Below are positions 7,744-16,048 of a DNA stretch of 64,000 nucleotides, in pieces. Positions within the stretch are counted from its first letter, which is position 1. Each line of letters begins with the position of its first letter. Under the pieces are notes generated by a model that saw only the letters and a program-made list of their open reading frames with translations, had not been told where the DNA came from and ran no database searches. Both the position numbers and the translations under genes were made by a program. The stretch is from the NCBI RefSeq assembly GCF_022179085.1, contig NZ_BPQE01000003.1:1-64000 (forward strand). The letters are read 5' to 3'. This stretch comes from Methylobacterium aerolatum. Its GTDB lineage: Bacteria > Pseudomonadota > Alphaproteobacteria > Rhizobiales > Beijerinckiaceae.

Positions 7744-8757
7744 ATGAGCGATGCCGCGTTGGTCGATCGCTCACCCCCCGGCGGCTCCGCGGTCGACGCC
7801 GCCGGCCTGCACGGCCGGGTGCTCGCCCTGCGGGACGGGCTGGAAACCGGCCTCATCGGGGCGTCGAGCCTCGTGGAGCGGCTCCTCATCGGCCTCCTGA
7901 CCGGCGGCCACCTGCTGATCGAGGGCGCGCCCGGCCTCGCCAAGACCCGCGCGGTGAAGCGTCTCGCGGAGGGGCTCGACGGCTCCTTCGCCCGCATCCA
8001 GTGCACCCCCGACCTAATGCCCGCGGACCTCACCGGCACCACCGTCTGGCGCCAGGACGGCGGCCATTTCGAGTTCCTGCCGGGGCCGCTCTTCCACGCC
8101 CTGGTCCTGGTGGACGAGGTGAACCGCGCGCCGCCGAAGGTGCAGTCGGCGCTCCTCGAATCCATGGCCGAGGGGCAGGTGACGGTCTCGGGCGAGACCC
8201 ACCGCCTGCCCGATCCGTTCATGGTGGTGGCCACCCAGAACCCGATCGAGCATGCGGGCACCTTTCCCCTGCCGGAGGCGCAGCTCGACCGCTTTCTGCT
8301 CCACGTCTACGTCGACATGCCCGACGCGGCCTCCGAGCGGGCGATCCTCGACCTCGTGGAAGGGGAGATGACCCACAGGATCGCGCCGATGCCGACCCGG
8401 CTGACCATGGCCGAGGTCCGGGCCGCCCGCGAGGCGGCGCTCGCCACCTACGTCTCGCCGGCCCTGAAGGACTACCTCGTGCGCCTCGTGGCGGCCACGC
8501 GCACCGACGAGGCGGCGCCGGACCTGCGCGGCGCCATCGAGCACCCGGCCTCGCCGCGCGGCACCCTCGCCCTGATGATGGCGGGCAAGGCGCGGGCGTG
8601 GCTGCGGGGCCGGGACCACGTGACGCCCGAGGACATCACCGAACTCGCCCGCGACGCCCTCTCCCACCGGATCGGCCTGACCTGGCGGGCCTCCGCCGAG
8701 GGCAAGACCGCCCGTGGCCTGATCGACGACCTCGTGCGCCGGGTGAAGGCGTTGTGA
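7744..8757 (+). CDS. MoxR-type AAA+ ATPase
   Basis: 337 aa. Walker A is G-A-P-G-L-A-K-T at residues 61-68, Walker B ends L-V-D-E-V at about 121-126, followed by N-R-A-P-P, the V-A-T-Q-N-P-I-E sensor-1 region and L-P-E-A-Q-L-D-R-F. This is the MoxR clade of AAA+ chaperones, which act with von Willebrand factor A proteins to mature or assemble partners. The methylotrophic relative MxaR is needed for calcium-containing methanol dehydrogenase. It is the first gene of the MoxR/Bat run here; a REP-like palindrome separates it from the DUF58 gene. Confidence 0.92.
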   Translation: MSDAALVDRSPPGGSAVDAAGLHGRVLALRDGLETGLIGASSLVERLLIGLLTGGHLLIEGAPGLAKTRAVKRLAEGLDGSFARIQCTPDLMPADLTGTTVWRQDGGHFEFLPGPLFHALVLVDEVNRAPPKVQSALLESMAEGQVTVSGETHRLPDPFMVVATQNPIEHAGTFPLPEAQLDRFLLHVYVDMPDAASERAILDLVEGEMTHRIAPMPTRLTMAEVRAAREAALATYVSPALKDYLVRLVAATRTDEAAPDLRGAIEHPASPRGTLALMMAGKARAWLRGRDHVTPEDITELARDALSHRIGLTWRASAEGKTARGLIDDLVRRVKAL

Positions 8758-8833
8758 GTGTGGGGCAGGACAGTCGGAGGTTGTCCGCGAGTCGCCCTCA
8801 TCGACGGTCCTGGCGGCTCATGAGGCCCGCGGC

Positions 8834-8923
8834 GTCCTTGCGAGCGCAGCGAAGCAATCCAGGGCAGCGGGCCGTTTCCGACCATGGCGTGTCCCTGGCT
8901 TGCTTCGCTGCGCTCGCAAGGAC
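8834..8923. repeat. REP-like palindrome between moxR and DUF58
   Basis: Arms 8834-8864 and 8893-8923 are inverted copies with one mismatch (GTCCTTGCGAGCGCAGCGAA on the left). Same family as the elements near 6.5, 22.9, 40.1 and 44.3 kb. It lies inside a gene run that is otherwise tightly packed, so it may fold in the transcript. Confidence 0.8.
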
Positions 8924-8971
8924 GGGGGGGGCCCGTGATCTGTCCAGCCGGACTCTGAGGAGGAGGATCGC

Positions 8972-9850
8972 GTGATCCACCTCTCCGGCGAGGCGCTGAT
9001 GGGCCTGCGCCACCTCGCCCGGCGGGGGGCCGCCCCGGCGACCCGGACGCTCGCAGGCCTGCCCGGCGGCATCGTCACGAAACGCCGGGGCCGGGGCTCG
9101 GAGCCGGAGGACGTGCGGCCCTGGAGCGAGGGCGACGACCGCCGCCACATCGACCGCAACGCCACCGCCCGCACCGGACAGTTGCACGTGCGCACCCACC
9201 ACGACGAGCGCGACCGCGCCGTGGTGCTGCTCGCCGACTTCCGCCCCTCGATGCTGTTCGGCACCCGCCGAACCCTACGCTCGGTGGCGGCCGCAGAGGC
9301 CCTGGCCCTGCTCGGCTGGCGGATCGTCGCCGATGGCGGGCGGGTCGGCCTCGCCGTGGCGACGGTGGACGAGCCCGTGGTGCTGCGCCCCGCCGGGGGC
9401 GAGCGGGCCATGGCCTCCGTCACGGGGGCCCTGGCGCTCGCCCACGCGGGCGCCCTGGAAAAGGCCGGCGAGGCCGACCCTCCCCTGGAGCCCCTGCTCG
9501 GCATCGCCGCGAGCCTCCTACCCTCGGGCGGCCACTTGGTGATCGCCAGCGCGCTCGATGCGCCGGGGCCGGATTTCGAGCGCCTGCTCGGCCTCGTGGC
9601 CGAGCGGGTCTCGGTGCGCCTCGTGCTCGTGAGCGACGCCTTCGAGCGCGCCAAGCGGCCGGGCTTCTTTCCCTTCGCCCTTTCCGACGGACGGCGCGGC
9701 TCCCTGCGCGCCGACGGGGCCGGAGCCCGGGCCCTCGACGCCCGCCTGTCCGATTACGCCGCCCGGGGCATCGCGGGCCTGCGCCTCGACGTGGAGGCCG
9801 GACCGGAGACCTACGCCCCATTGATGGAGCGGCTCGATGCGGTGTTGTGA
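8972..9850 (+). CDS. DUF58 domain protein (MxaS/BatA-partner type)
   Basis: 292 aa from a GTG start preceded by an AGGAGG ribosome-binding site at about 8959-8965. The DUF58 core is visible: G-S-E-P-E-D-V-R-P-W-S-E-G-D-D-R-R-H-I-D-R-N-A-T-A-R near residues 43-67, then V-R-T-H-H-D-E-R-D-R. The following domain has a degenerate von Willebrand A-like shape with V-V-L-L-A-D-F-R-P-S. DUF58 proteins usually sit directly after moxR and act with it. In the methanol dehydrogenase cluster the equivalent gene is mxaS. Confidence 0.88.
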   Translation: MIHLSGEALMGLRHLARRGAAPATRTLAGLPGGIVTKRRGRGSEPEDVRPWSEGDDRRHIDRNATARTGQLHVRTHHDERDRAVVLLADFRPSMLFGTRRTLRSVAAAEALALLGWRIVADGGRVGLAVATVDEPVVLRPAGGERAMASVTGALALAHAGALEKAGEADPPLEPLLGIAASLLPSGGHLVIASALDAPGPDFERLLGLVAERVSVRLVLVSDAFERAKRPGFFPFALSDGRRGSLRADGAGARALDARLSDYAARGIAGLRLDVEAGPETYAPLMERLDAVL

Positions 9851-9906
9851 GCCGAGGACTCTCCGACCCCCAGGATCGCTGGAGGGTGACGTCACGCTTC
9901 GATTGC

Positions 9907-10077
9907 GCTCCCTCCCCCCTCTGCGGGGGAGGGTGGCCCCCGAAGGGGGTCGGGAGAGGGGAGCGACGGTGCAGGATGAGGCACGCCGAGCGACACCTTC
10001 GGAACCGCCGCTCCCCTCTCCCCCCCTGCTGCGCAGGGTACCCTCCCCCGCAGAGGGGGGAGGGAGAACCCGAACCC
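9907..10077. repeat. Large imperfect palindrome
   Basis: CTCCCTCCCCCCTCTGCGGG near 9908-9927 is mirrored by the complementary stretch near 10057-10076. A second pair, GTCGGGAGAGGGGAGCG at about 9949-9965 against CGCTCCCCTCTCCC at about 10009-10022, extends the fold. It fills the 246-base gap between the DUF58 and DUF4381 genes and is of a different type from the shorter REP-like elements. Confidence 0.7.
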
Positions 10078-10096
10078 ATATCGGGGGAGGCGAACG

Positions 10097-10561
10097 ATGA
10101 CCCCCGCCGACGCCCCCGCGACCCTCGACCAATTGCGCGGACTGCACCTGCCCGGCGGGGCGGCCGGTCCCGTGGACGAGGGGATTGTCCTCGCCCTCGT
10201 CCTGGGCTTCGGGGCCGCCCTGCTCGTCGGGCTCGGCCGCTTCGTCCTGGCCCGGACCCGCGCGAGCGTCCGCCGGGCGGCGCTCGCCGACCTCGCCGGG
10301 AGCCGGACCCTGCCGGGACCGGAGCGGGTTCTGGCTCAGGCCCGCCTGCTGCGGCGCCTCGTGCGCACTCTCCAAGGGGACGACGCCGCCTCCGCGCAGG
10401 GCGCCGCCTGGGCCGGGCGCCTGGATTCGACCCTGCGGACGGACTTCTTCACCGCCGGGGCGGGACGGGTGCTGGCCGACGGCCTCTACCGGCGGGAGAC
10501 GCCCGACCCGGTCGTCCTCGACGCAGAACTGTCCCGGTTGATCGGGAGGCTGCGCGCATGA
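10097..10561 (+). CDS. DUF4381 membrane protein
   Basis: 154 aa. One membrane helix at about residues 28-50 (I-V-L-A-L-V-L-G-F-G-A-A-L-L-V-G-L) is followed by a cytosolic helical domain. The N-terminal L-D-Q-L-R-G-L-H-L-P motif matches DUF4381, the small protein found between DUF58 and the first VWA gene in Bat operons. Its stop overlaps the next start (ATGA), so translation is probably coupled. It probably belongs to the membrane complex with the VWA proteins. Confidence 0.8.
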   Translation: MTPADAPATLDQLRGLHLPGGAAGPVDEGIVLALVLGFGAALLVGLGRFVLARTRASVRRAALADLAGSRTLPGPERVLAQARLLRRLVRTLQGDDAASAQGAAWAGRLDSTLRTDFFTAGAGRVLADGLYRRETPDPVVLDAELSRLIGRLRA

Positions 10562-11601
10562 GCGCCTCCGTCCTCGGCCTCCTGCCCGGCTCCCTCGCGG
10601 CCTTCGTCACGGGCTTCGACCTCGCCCTCCCCTGGCTGTGGCTCCTCCTGCCCCTGCCTTGGCTCGCCGCCCGGCTCCTGCCCCGGGAGCGGATGGAGGG
10701 CGGCGCCCTGCGCGTGCCCGGCACCCTCGTGACCAGCACGGGCACCGGCGGCGCCGTGGCCGGGCGCGGACGCCGCCGGGCCGTCCTGCTCTGGGGACTG
10801 TGGATCGGCCTCGTCGCGGCGTTGAGCGGGCCCCGCGTGATCCTGCCCGGCCACGCCCTCCCCGCCTCGGGCCGGGAGATCATGATCGCCATGGACCTCT
10901 CCGGCTCCATGGAGCGGCGGGACTTCGCCCTCGACGGCGAGACGGTGAGCCGGCTGGCGGCAGTCAAGCGCGTCGGCGCGGACTTCATCCGCCGCCGGGC
11001 GGGGGACCGGATCGGCCTCGTGATCTTCGCCGACCAAGCCTATGCCGCCGCCGGGCTGACCTTCGACACCGCCTCCGTCGCCCGCGCCCTGGAGGAGGCG
11101 ACGATCGGCATCACCGGCCGCTCCACCGGAATCGGCGACGGCCTCGGCCTCGCCCTGCGGCGCCTCGACCCGAGGGATGCCCGTGGCGACAGCTCCTCGC
11201 CCGAGGGCAGGCCCGCCGCCACCAGGGCGGTGGTGCTGCTCTCCGACGGCGCCAACAACGCGGGCCAGACCACGCCGAAGGACGTCGCGGACCTCGCCAG
11301 GGAAATCGGCGTGAAGGTCTACACCATCGCGCTCGGCCCCCGGGACCTCGCCGACGCCAACGGCGAGCAGGACGTGGTCGACACCGAGACCCTGCGCGCC
11401 ATGGCCGAGACCAGCGGCGGGCGCTTCTTCCGGGTGAAGACCACGGACGACCTCGTCGCCGTGGCGAACGCCATCGATTCCCTCGTCGGCGGGCAGGCCG
11501 ACGCGCCGCCCCTGCCGCTGCGCCGGGACCTGTGGATCTGGCCGGGCGCCCTGGCGCTGGCCTTCGCCGTCGCCCTGCTGGCGGGGAGGACCTCGGCATG
11601 A
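10558..11601 (+). CDS. VWA-domain membrane protein, BatA/MxaC-like
   Basis: 347 aa. Two N-terminal membrane helices (about 22-42 and 75-92), a VWA domain with an intact MIDAS D-L-S-G-S at residues 113-117 plus the later Thr and Asp positions (L-L-S-D-G-A-N-N), and a C-terminal helix just before the end. VWA domains bind a divalent metal and partner proteins. The membrane-VWA-membrane layout is that of BatA and of MxaC/MxaL, the latter acting in calcium insertion into methanol dehydrogenase. The start overlaps the DUF4381 stop, and its stop overlaps the next VWA gene. Confidence 0.88.
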   Translation: MSASVLGLLPGSLAAFVTGFDLALPWLWLLLPLPWLAARLLPRERMEGGALRVPGTLVTSTGTGGAVAGRGRRRAVLLWGLWIGLVAALSGPRVILPGHALPASGREIMIAMDLSGSMERRDFALDGETVSRLAAVKRVGADFIRRRAGDRIGLVIFADQAYAAAGLTFDTASVARALEEATIGITGRSTGIGDGLGLALRRLDPRDARGDSSSPEGRPAATRAVVLLSDGANNAGQTTPKDVADLAREIGVKVYTIALGPRDLADANGEQDVVDTETLRAMAETSGGRFFRVKTTDDLVAVANAIDSLVGGQADAPPLPLRRDLWIWPGALALAFAVALLAGRTSA

Positions 11602-12521
11602 CGCTCGCGGGCCTCACCCTCCTGCGGCCCTGGTGGCTCGCGGCGCTTCCCGCCGTCGTCCTGCTGGCGCTCTATGCCGTGCGCCGGGCCGCGCCGCTGG
11701 GCGATTGGGGCCGGGAGATCGATCCGGCCCTGATGGCCTACCTGACCCGTACCGGCTCCGTGCTTGGGGGGCGGCGGGGCGCGAACCTCGCGGCGGGGCT
11801 CTGTGCGGGCGCCATCGTGCTGGGCCTCGCGGGCCCCGCGATCGAGCGGCGGGACACGGGCAGCTTCCGCAACCTCGACGAGACGGTCCTCGTCGTCGAT
11901 CTCTCCCGCTCCGTGGCGGAGGGCGGCAACCTCCAGGGGGTGCGCGAGACCGCCGCCGCCGTCGCCGAGGCGGCGGGCACGCGGCCCGTCGCCCTCGTCG
12001 TCTACGCGGGCGACGCGTACCTCGCCGTCTCGCCCACCACCGACCGGGATAGCCTCGGCACCACCCTCTTCGCCCTCACCGCCGACACCGTCCCCGACCG
12101 GGGCAGCCACCCGGAGCGCGCCCTCGCGCTGGCCTCGCGGACGCTGGCCGAGGCGGGGGTGATCGCCGCCGACGTGGTGCTCGTCAGCGACGGCGACGGG
12201 ATCGGCGAGGCGGCCATGCGGGAGGCGGCCGCGATCAAGGCACGGGGCTGGCGGCTCGCCACCGTGTTCGTGCCCGCCAAGGCGCAGGTTCCCGGCGCGC
12301 CACCGCCGGACAGGACCGCCCTCTCCCGGCTTGCCTCCGTCGGTGGCGGCGTGAGCGCCGACATCGCCACGCCGGGCCCGGTGCTCGAGACGGTGGCCGC
12401 GCCCACGGCCCAGCACCTCGCGGAGGGCGGCTACGGGGTGGTGGCCTTCGCCGACCTCGGCCGCTGGCTGCTCCTGCTCGCGGCCCTCCCTGCCCTCCTC
12501 CTGTTCCGCCGGAGCGCCTGA
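11598..12521 (+). CDS. VWA-domain membrane protein, BatB/MxaL-like
   Basis: 307 aa. N-terminal helices at about 12-28 and 64-80, then a VWA domain whose MIDAS reads D-L-S-R-S at 101-105, keeping the Asp-x-Ser-x-Ser pattern. V-L-V-S-D-G-D-G-I-G supplies the later Asp. A C-terminal helix (L-L-L-L-A-A-L-P-A-L-L-L-F) ends the chain. It is a second, distinct VWA partner. Overlaps of ATGA with the gene before and TGATG with the gene after show a tightly coupled operon. In gammaproteobacteria the TPR is often fused to this protein; here it is separate. Confidence 0.88.
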   Translation: MTLAGLTLLRPWWLAALPAVVLLALYAVRRAAPLGDWGREIDPALMAYLTRTGSVLGGRRGANLAAGLCAGAIVLGLAGPAIERRDTGSFRNLDETVLVVDLSRSVAEGGNLQGVRETAAAVAEAAGTRPVALVVYAGDAYLAVSPTTDRDSLGTTLFALTADTVPDRGSHPERALALASRTLAEAGVIAADVVLVSDGDGIGEAAMREAAAIKARGWRLATVFVPAKAQVPGAPPPDRTALSRLASVGGGVSADIATPGPVLETVAAPTAQHLAEGGYGVVAFADLGRWLLLLAALPALLLFRRSA

Positions 12522-13426
12522 TGCCGAGCGGCCTCGCCTCGCCCCCCGCCGTCGCCCTGCCCCGGTCCTGGCGCCGCCCGGCCCGGATCACGGGCCTCGC
12601 GCTGCTGGCCGCGGGGATCCTGACGCTGGCCGCCCTGTCCCAGCCCCGCACCGGCCTCGGCCGCCTGCTCATAGCCGTCCACCTGCCGGGCCTCGCCGTG
12701 CCGGTCTTCGACGATCCCGCCTGGCGGGCCGCCGCCCTGTACGAGGCGGGACGGCCGGAGGAGGCCGCCGCCCTGTTCCGGTCGGGCGGGCGGCGGGCCA
12801 GCTACAACCTCGGCAACGCGCTCGCCCGCGCGGGCGACCTGACGGGAGCCATCGACGCCTACGACGAGGCCCTGCGCTACAACCCCCGCGATGCGGACGC
12901 GCAGGCGAACCGGTCGCTGATCGCGCGGATGATCCAGGAGGCGATCGACCGCGGGCCCGGCGGTGGCATCGCCAATGGCACCGCCCAGTACGGCGCCCGC
13001 TACAACAAGAGCGCCCACCAGGACCCGAACGACGACATCAACGCGAGTTCGAGCGGCGAGGGCTTGGCCGGCAACAAGGAGGCGAGCAGCAGCGCCTCGC
13101 TGCCGGGCAACAGCGTCGTTTCCCGGCGGGGCCGCGCGGAGCAGGCGGCGATCGATTCCGCCGCCGGCAAGGCCCGGGGCTCGGCGGGCGACGCGGCCGG
13201 ACGCGGGCGCTCCGGCACCGGCCCCGCCATGGTGGCCGAGGCGCCCGAGCGCGAGGCGCGACGGGTCACGAAGAGCTTCGAGGCCCACGAGATCCGACCG
13301 GACCGCCTCTGGCTCCAGACCCTGCCCGACGACCCCGGCCGCTACCTCGCCCTCCGCCTGAAGGCCGAACACACCCGGCGCGTCGAGGCTGGCACCGCCA
13401 TGCCCGCGGGAAGCAACCCATGGTGA
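12521..13426 (+). CDS. TPR protein of the Bat operon (BatC-like)
   Basis: 301 aa. An N-terminal membrane helix at about 22-42 is followed by tetratricopeptide repeats around residues 66-130 (A-A-L-Y-E-A-G-R-P-E-E-A-A, S-Y-N-L-G-N-A-L-A-R-A-G-D and A-I-D-A-Y-D-E-A-L-R). The second half is low-complexity, rich in Gly, Ala, Ser and Asn, and ends in a short conserved-looking segment. It probably scaffolds the VWA complex in the periplasm. The next gene starts inside its last codons. Confidence 0.82.
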   Translation: MPSGLASPPAVALPRSWRRPARITGLALLAAGILTLAALSQPRTGLGRLLIAVHLPGLAVPVFDDPAWRAAALYEAGRPEEAAALFRSGGRRASYNLGNALARAGDLTGAIDAYDEALRYNPRDADAQANRSLIARMIQEAIDRGPGGGIANGTAQYGARYNKSAHQDPNDDINASSSGEGLAGNKEASSSASLPGNSVVSRRGRAEQAAIDSAAGKARGSAGDAAGRGRSGTGPAMVAEAPEREARRVTKSFEAHEIRPDRLWLQTLPDDPGRYLALRLKAEHTRRVEAGTAMPAGSNPW

Positions 13427-14733
13427 TTCTTTTGGGGTTCTCGCGATCTCGCAAGGATGGAGCGGGTCGATCGACGGGGTGGCGCCTTGCCCTCGCCTTA
13501 CTGTTGCTCGCCCCCCTGTCGTGGCCCGCGCCCGCCCGCGCCGAGGTGGAGCCCGGCGACCTGACCCTGACCGTGACGCCGGAGTTGAACGGAGGCGCCA
13601 ACCCCTACGCCCGGGAGATGGTGCTGCTGCGGATCCACGGGGTCTACCGCCAGCCGATCCTGCTGGAGGAGGTGATCCAGCCGCCGCTCGCCAACTTCAC
13701 CTGGACGCAGCTCGGCCGCGACCATTGGAGCAAGACGCGGCTGCCCGACGGGCAGACCGCCATCGCCTTCGACCGCACGGTGGCGGTCTTCCCCCATCAC
13801 GCGGGCGACTTCACCCTCGAACCCTTCATCCACCGGCTCACCATCAACGACGTCGGGGCGCGCAAGGTGGTGGACGTGCGCTCGGCGCCGGTGCCCATCA
13901 CCGTCGCCCCCTGGACCGCGCCGACCGGCGGACCCGACGCCCCCGAGCCCTGGTGGCTCCCCGCCCGCGACGTGAGCATCGCCGATTCCTGGAGCCAGGA
14001 CCCGGAGACGGTGAAGATCGGCGAGACCGTCCGGCGGACGGTGGTCCTGGAGGCCCAGGGCGTGGTGGCCGAAGGGCTTCCGCCCCGCCCCGTGATGCGC
14101 ACCCGGGGCATTATCACCTTCGCCGGTCCCGTGACCCGGGAGACCATCATCACGCCCTCGGGCCCCGTCGCCCGCGCCACCTACGTCTGGGACGTGCGCC
14201 CCGGCGTGCCGGAGGTGATCCCCCTCGACGCCATCGCGATCCCCTGGTTCGACACGGTGTCCCGCACGCAGCGCGAGGCGGAGATCCCCGCCCGCCAGAT
14301 CGGCGGGGGCCTGCCCGACCGGGAGACCGGCGGCGGGGGCACGGCGGTGCGCTCCTCGCTGCTGGCCGCTGCGGCCGGAACGATGGCCTTCGGCCTCGGT
14401 CTGGCCCTCCTCGGCTTCCGGCGCGACCGGACCTCCCTGCGCCTGCCCAAGGCCCAACGGCGCGCGCTCCGCGACGCCGCGCGGGCCCACGACCCGGCCG
14501 GTTTCCGCGCCGCCGTCTCCGAGGGCGAGCGGGCCAACCCGGAACTCGGCCGCCGCTGGCGGCAGGAGCCGGCGACCGCCGCCGCCCTCGCTTCCCTCGA
14601 CCGGGCGGTCTACGCGAAGGACGGCGGCGACGCGCCCGACCTCGCCGCCCTCGCCAGGGTCCTCGCCCGCAGCCGGCCCGCGCCGGTCGCTGCCTCGGCG
14701 GGGCGCCTGAAGCCCCTCGACGGGCCGGCCTGA
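13420..14733 (+). CDS. BatD-like exported protein
   Basis: 437 aa. A signal peptide or N-terminal anchor (L-A-L-A-L-L-L-L-A-P-L-S-W, cut after A-R-A) precedes an extracytoplasmic region with beta-rich segments such as P-V-L-L-R-I-H-G-V-Y and V-R-R-T-V-V-L-E-A-Q-G. One membrane helix lies at about 308-330, followed by a cytosolic tail of about 100 residues. This is the topology of BatD; MxaA of the methanol dehydrogenase cluster has a comparable role. The start overlaps the TPR gene by 7 bases. Last gene of the run before the EF-hand gene. Confidence 0.8.
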   Translation: MVILLGFSRSRKDGAGRSTGWRLALALLLLAPLSWPAPARAEVEPGDLTLTVTPELNGGANPYAREMVLLRIHGVYRQPILLEEVIQPPLANFTWTQLGRDHWSKTRLPDGQTAIAFDRTVAVFPHHAGDFTLEPFIHRLTINDVGARKVVDVRSAPVPITVAPWTAPTGGPDAPEPWWLPARDVSIADSWSQDPETVKIGETVRRTVVLEAQGVVAEGLPPRPVMRTRGIITFAGPVTRETIITPSGPVARATYVWDVRPGVPEVIPLDAIAIPWFDTVSRTQREAEIPARQIGGGLPDRETGGGGTAVRSSLLAAAAGTMAFGLGLALLGFRRDRTSLRLPKAQRRALRDAARAHDPAGFRAAVSEGERANPELGRRWRQEPATAAALASLDRAVYAKDGGDAPDLAALARVLARSRPAPVAASAGRLKPLDGPA

Positions 14734-14827
14734 GCCGCTCCTCGTCGCTTCGTGATGGGGGGCGGGGGAACGCGCCGCCCCGTCGCGCCTTGGGTCCGCC
14801 GGTGCATTCCGCAACCGGAGACCTTCC

Positions 14828-15256
14828 ATGATCGGACAGACCCGCACGAGGACCCTGCTCGCGGCCCTCCTCGTCACGGCCGTGGCCCTGCCCGCCACCC
14901 TGCCGCAGCCCGCCGCCGCCCGCTCGGGCGGCGCCGCCAAGAGCCTCAAGGCGATCGACACCGACAACGACGGCACGATCGACCTCGCCGAGGCCCAGGC
15001 CGCCGGGAAAGCCACCTTCGAGCGCCTCGACACCGACAGGGACGGCTCGGTGGACACGAAGGAGTTGCAGGGCCGGATCAGCAAGAAAGAGATGAAGATG
15101 GCCGATCCCGACAACGACAAGTCGGTCGATCAGAAGGAATACGACGCCCTCGTCGCCGAGCGCTTCAAGGCGGCCGACCCGGACGGCGACGGCAAGCTCG
15201 ACGCCAAGGAGCTGAAGACGCCCGCCGGCCGCAGCCTGCTGCGCCTCCTCAAGTAG
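14828..15256 (+). CDS. Lanmodulin-like secreted EF-hand protein
   Basis: 142 aa with a Sec signal peptide (core about 9-26, A-A-A-R cut near 31). Four EF-hand loops follow: residues 44-55 D-T-D-N-D-G-T-I-D-L-A-E, 68-79 D-T-D-R-D-G-S-V-D-T-K-E, 93-104 D-P-D-N-D-K-S-V-D-Q-K-E and 117-128 D-P-D-G-D-G-K-L-D-A-K-E. Every loop keeps Asp at 1, 3, 5 and 9 and Glu at 12. The linkers are 12, 13 and 12 residues, and the 14-residue tail has P-A-G. As I recall lanmodulin, this matches its architecture exactly. It differs in that the signature Pro at loop position 2 is present only in loops 3 and 4, and loop 3 has Lys instead of Gly at position 6. It should bind calcium or lanthanides in the periplasm; the selectivity cannot be told. 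It lies 94 bases after the BatD-like gene. Confidence 0.85.
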   Translation: MIGQTRTRTLLAALLVTAVALPATLPQPAAARSGGAAKSLKAIDTDNDGTIDLAEAQAAGKATFERLDTDRDGSVDTKELQGRISKKEMKMADPDNDKSVDQKEYDALVAERFKAADPDGDGKLDAKELKTPAGRSLLRLLK

Positions 15257-15265
15257 CGGGCTCGC

Positions 15266-15308
15266 AGGGCCGGAGGACGATCCCTTCCGGCCCTTCTGCC
15301 TCATTTTT
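15266..15308 (+). terminator. Terminator after the EF-hand gene
   Basis: A 9-bp perfect stem (AGGGCCGGA at 15266-15274 with TCCGGCCCT at 15286-15294) is followed by a pyrimidine-rich stretch and TTTTT at about 15304-15308. It closes the moxR-to-EF-hand run. Confidence 0.6.
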
Positions 15309-15455
15309 CATCACGTAAATATTTTGAGCATAAGCCCAAGTGATGGGCAAGCATCAATGTTTTGCACTATCTTGCGTCAATTGCATTGCCTCCGTAAACC
15401 TGACTGCAGCGGACGAAACGGTCCGGTTTTCAGATGATACCCGGAGGATGAAACC

Positions 15456-15968
15456 ATGGCGCACGTGCACGAAGTCAAGGACCGTTTCCGCAGCCGGCTC
15501 GCCGCGGCCGACGCCCGCAGCAACGGCTTCCGTCAGAAGCTTCTGGAGGACGGCACCCGCGCGCTCCGCCCGGTGATCGAGGTGCTGACCCTTATGGCCG
15601 AGGTCCTCAACGAGGAGGACAACGTCCACGGCTGCATCACCGGCCTCGACCCCGTGATCGACGGCGACAACTTCGTCACGCTCTGCGCCAAGCTGCGCGG
15701 GATCGAGACCGAGCAGAAGATCAAGATCAAGTACGGTCCCGAGCTCGGCGGCACGAACTATATTTCCATCTCGGGCCTCAACCAGCGCTACAACGAGCGC
15801 CTCGTCCCCGGCGCCAGCACCAGCGCCCATATCGGCCGGGTGATCGGCAGCGACCTGCACCTCGACGAGCACCGCGGCACGGACCTCGCCGACGTCATCC
15901 GCGACGTGATCGAGGATTTCTACGTGGCGCAGATCGAGCAGCGCAGCCACTTCGCCATCGCGGCGTAA
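15456..15968 (+). CDS. Conserved-looking hypothetical protein
   Basis: 170 aa, no signal or membrane segment. It begins M-A-H-V-H-E-V-K-D-R-F-R-S-R-L and contains G-C-I-T-G-L-D-P-V-I-D-G-D-N-F and D-L-A-D-V-I-R-D-V-I-E-D-F. Charge balance and codon use look like a well-expressed cytoplasmic gene. A good ribosome-binding site (CGGAGG at about 15441-15446) precedes it, after an AT-rich 150-base leader that probably holds its promoter. I do not recognise the family. A strong terminator follows. Confidence 0.75.
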   Translation: MAHVHEVKDRFRSRLAAADARSNGFRQKLLEDGTRALRPVIEVLTLMAEVLNEEDNVHGCITGLDPVIDGDNFVTLCAKLRGIETEQKIKIKYGPELGGTNYISISGLNQRYNERLVPGASTSAHIGRVIGSDLHLDEHRGTDLADVIRDVIEDFYVAQIEQRSHFAIAA

Positions 15969-15990
15969 GGGGACCCGGCACGGGGAAGAG

Positions 15991-16020
15991 GGCACGGCGA
16001 TCGCCGTGCCTTTTCCTTTC
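15991..16020 (+). terminator. Intrinsic terminator
   Basis: A perfect 20-base palindrome, GGCACGGCGATCGCCGTGCC (15991-16010), followed by TTTTCCTTTC. It ends the upstream hypothetical gene and insulates the fluoride riboswitch that starts about 40 bases later. Confidence 0.85.
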
Positions 16021-16048
16021 ACCGGTCCTGTATTACCCTCGCCGTCGA

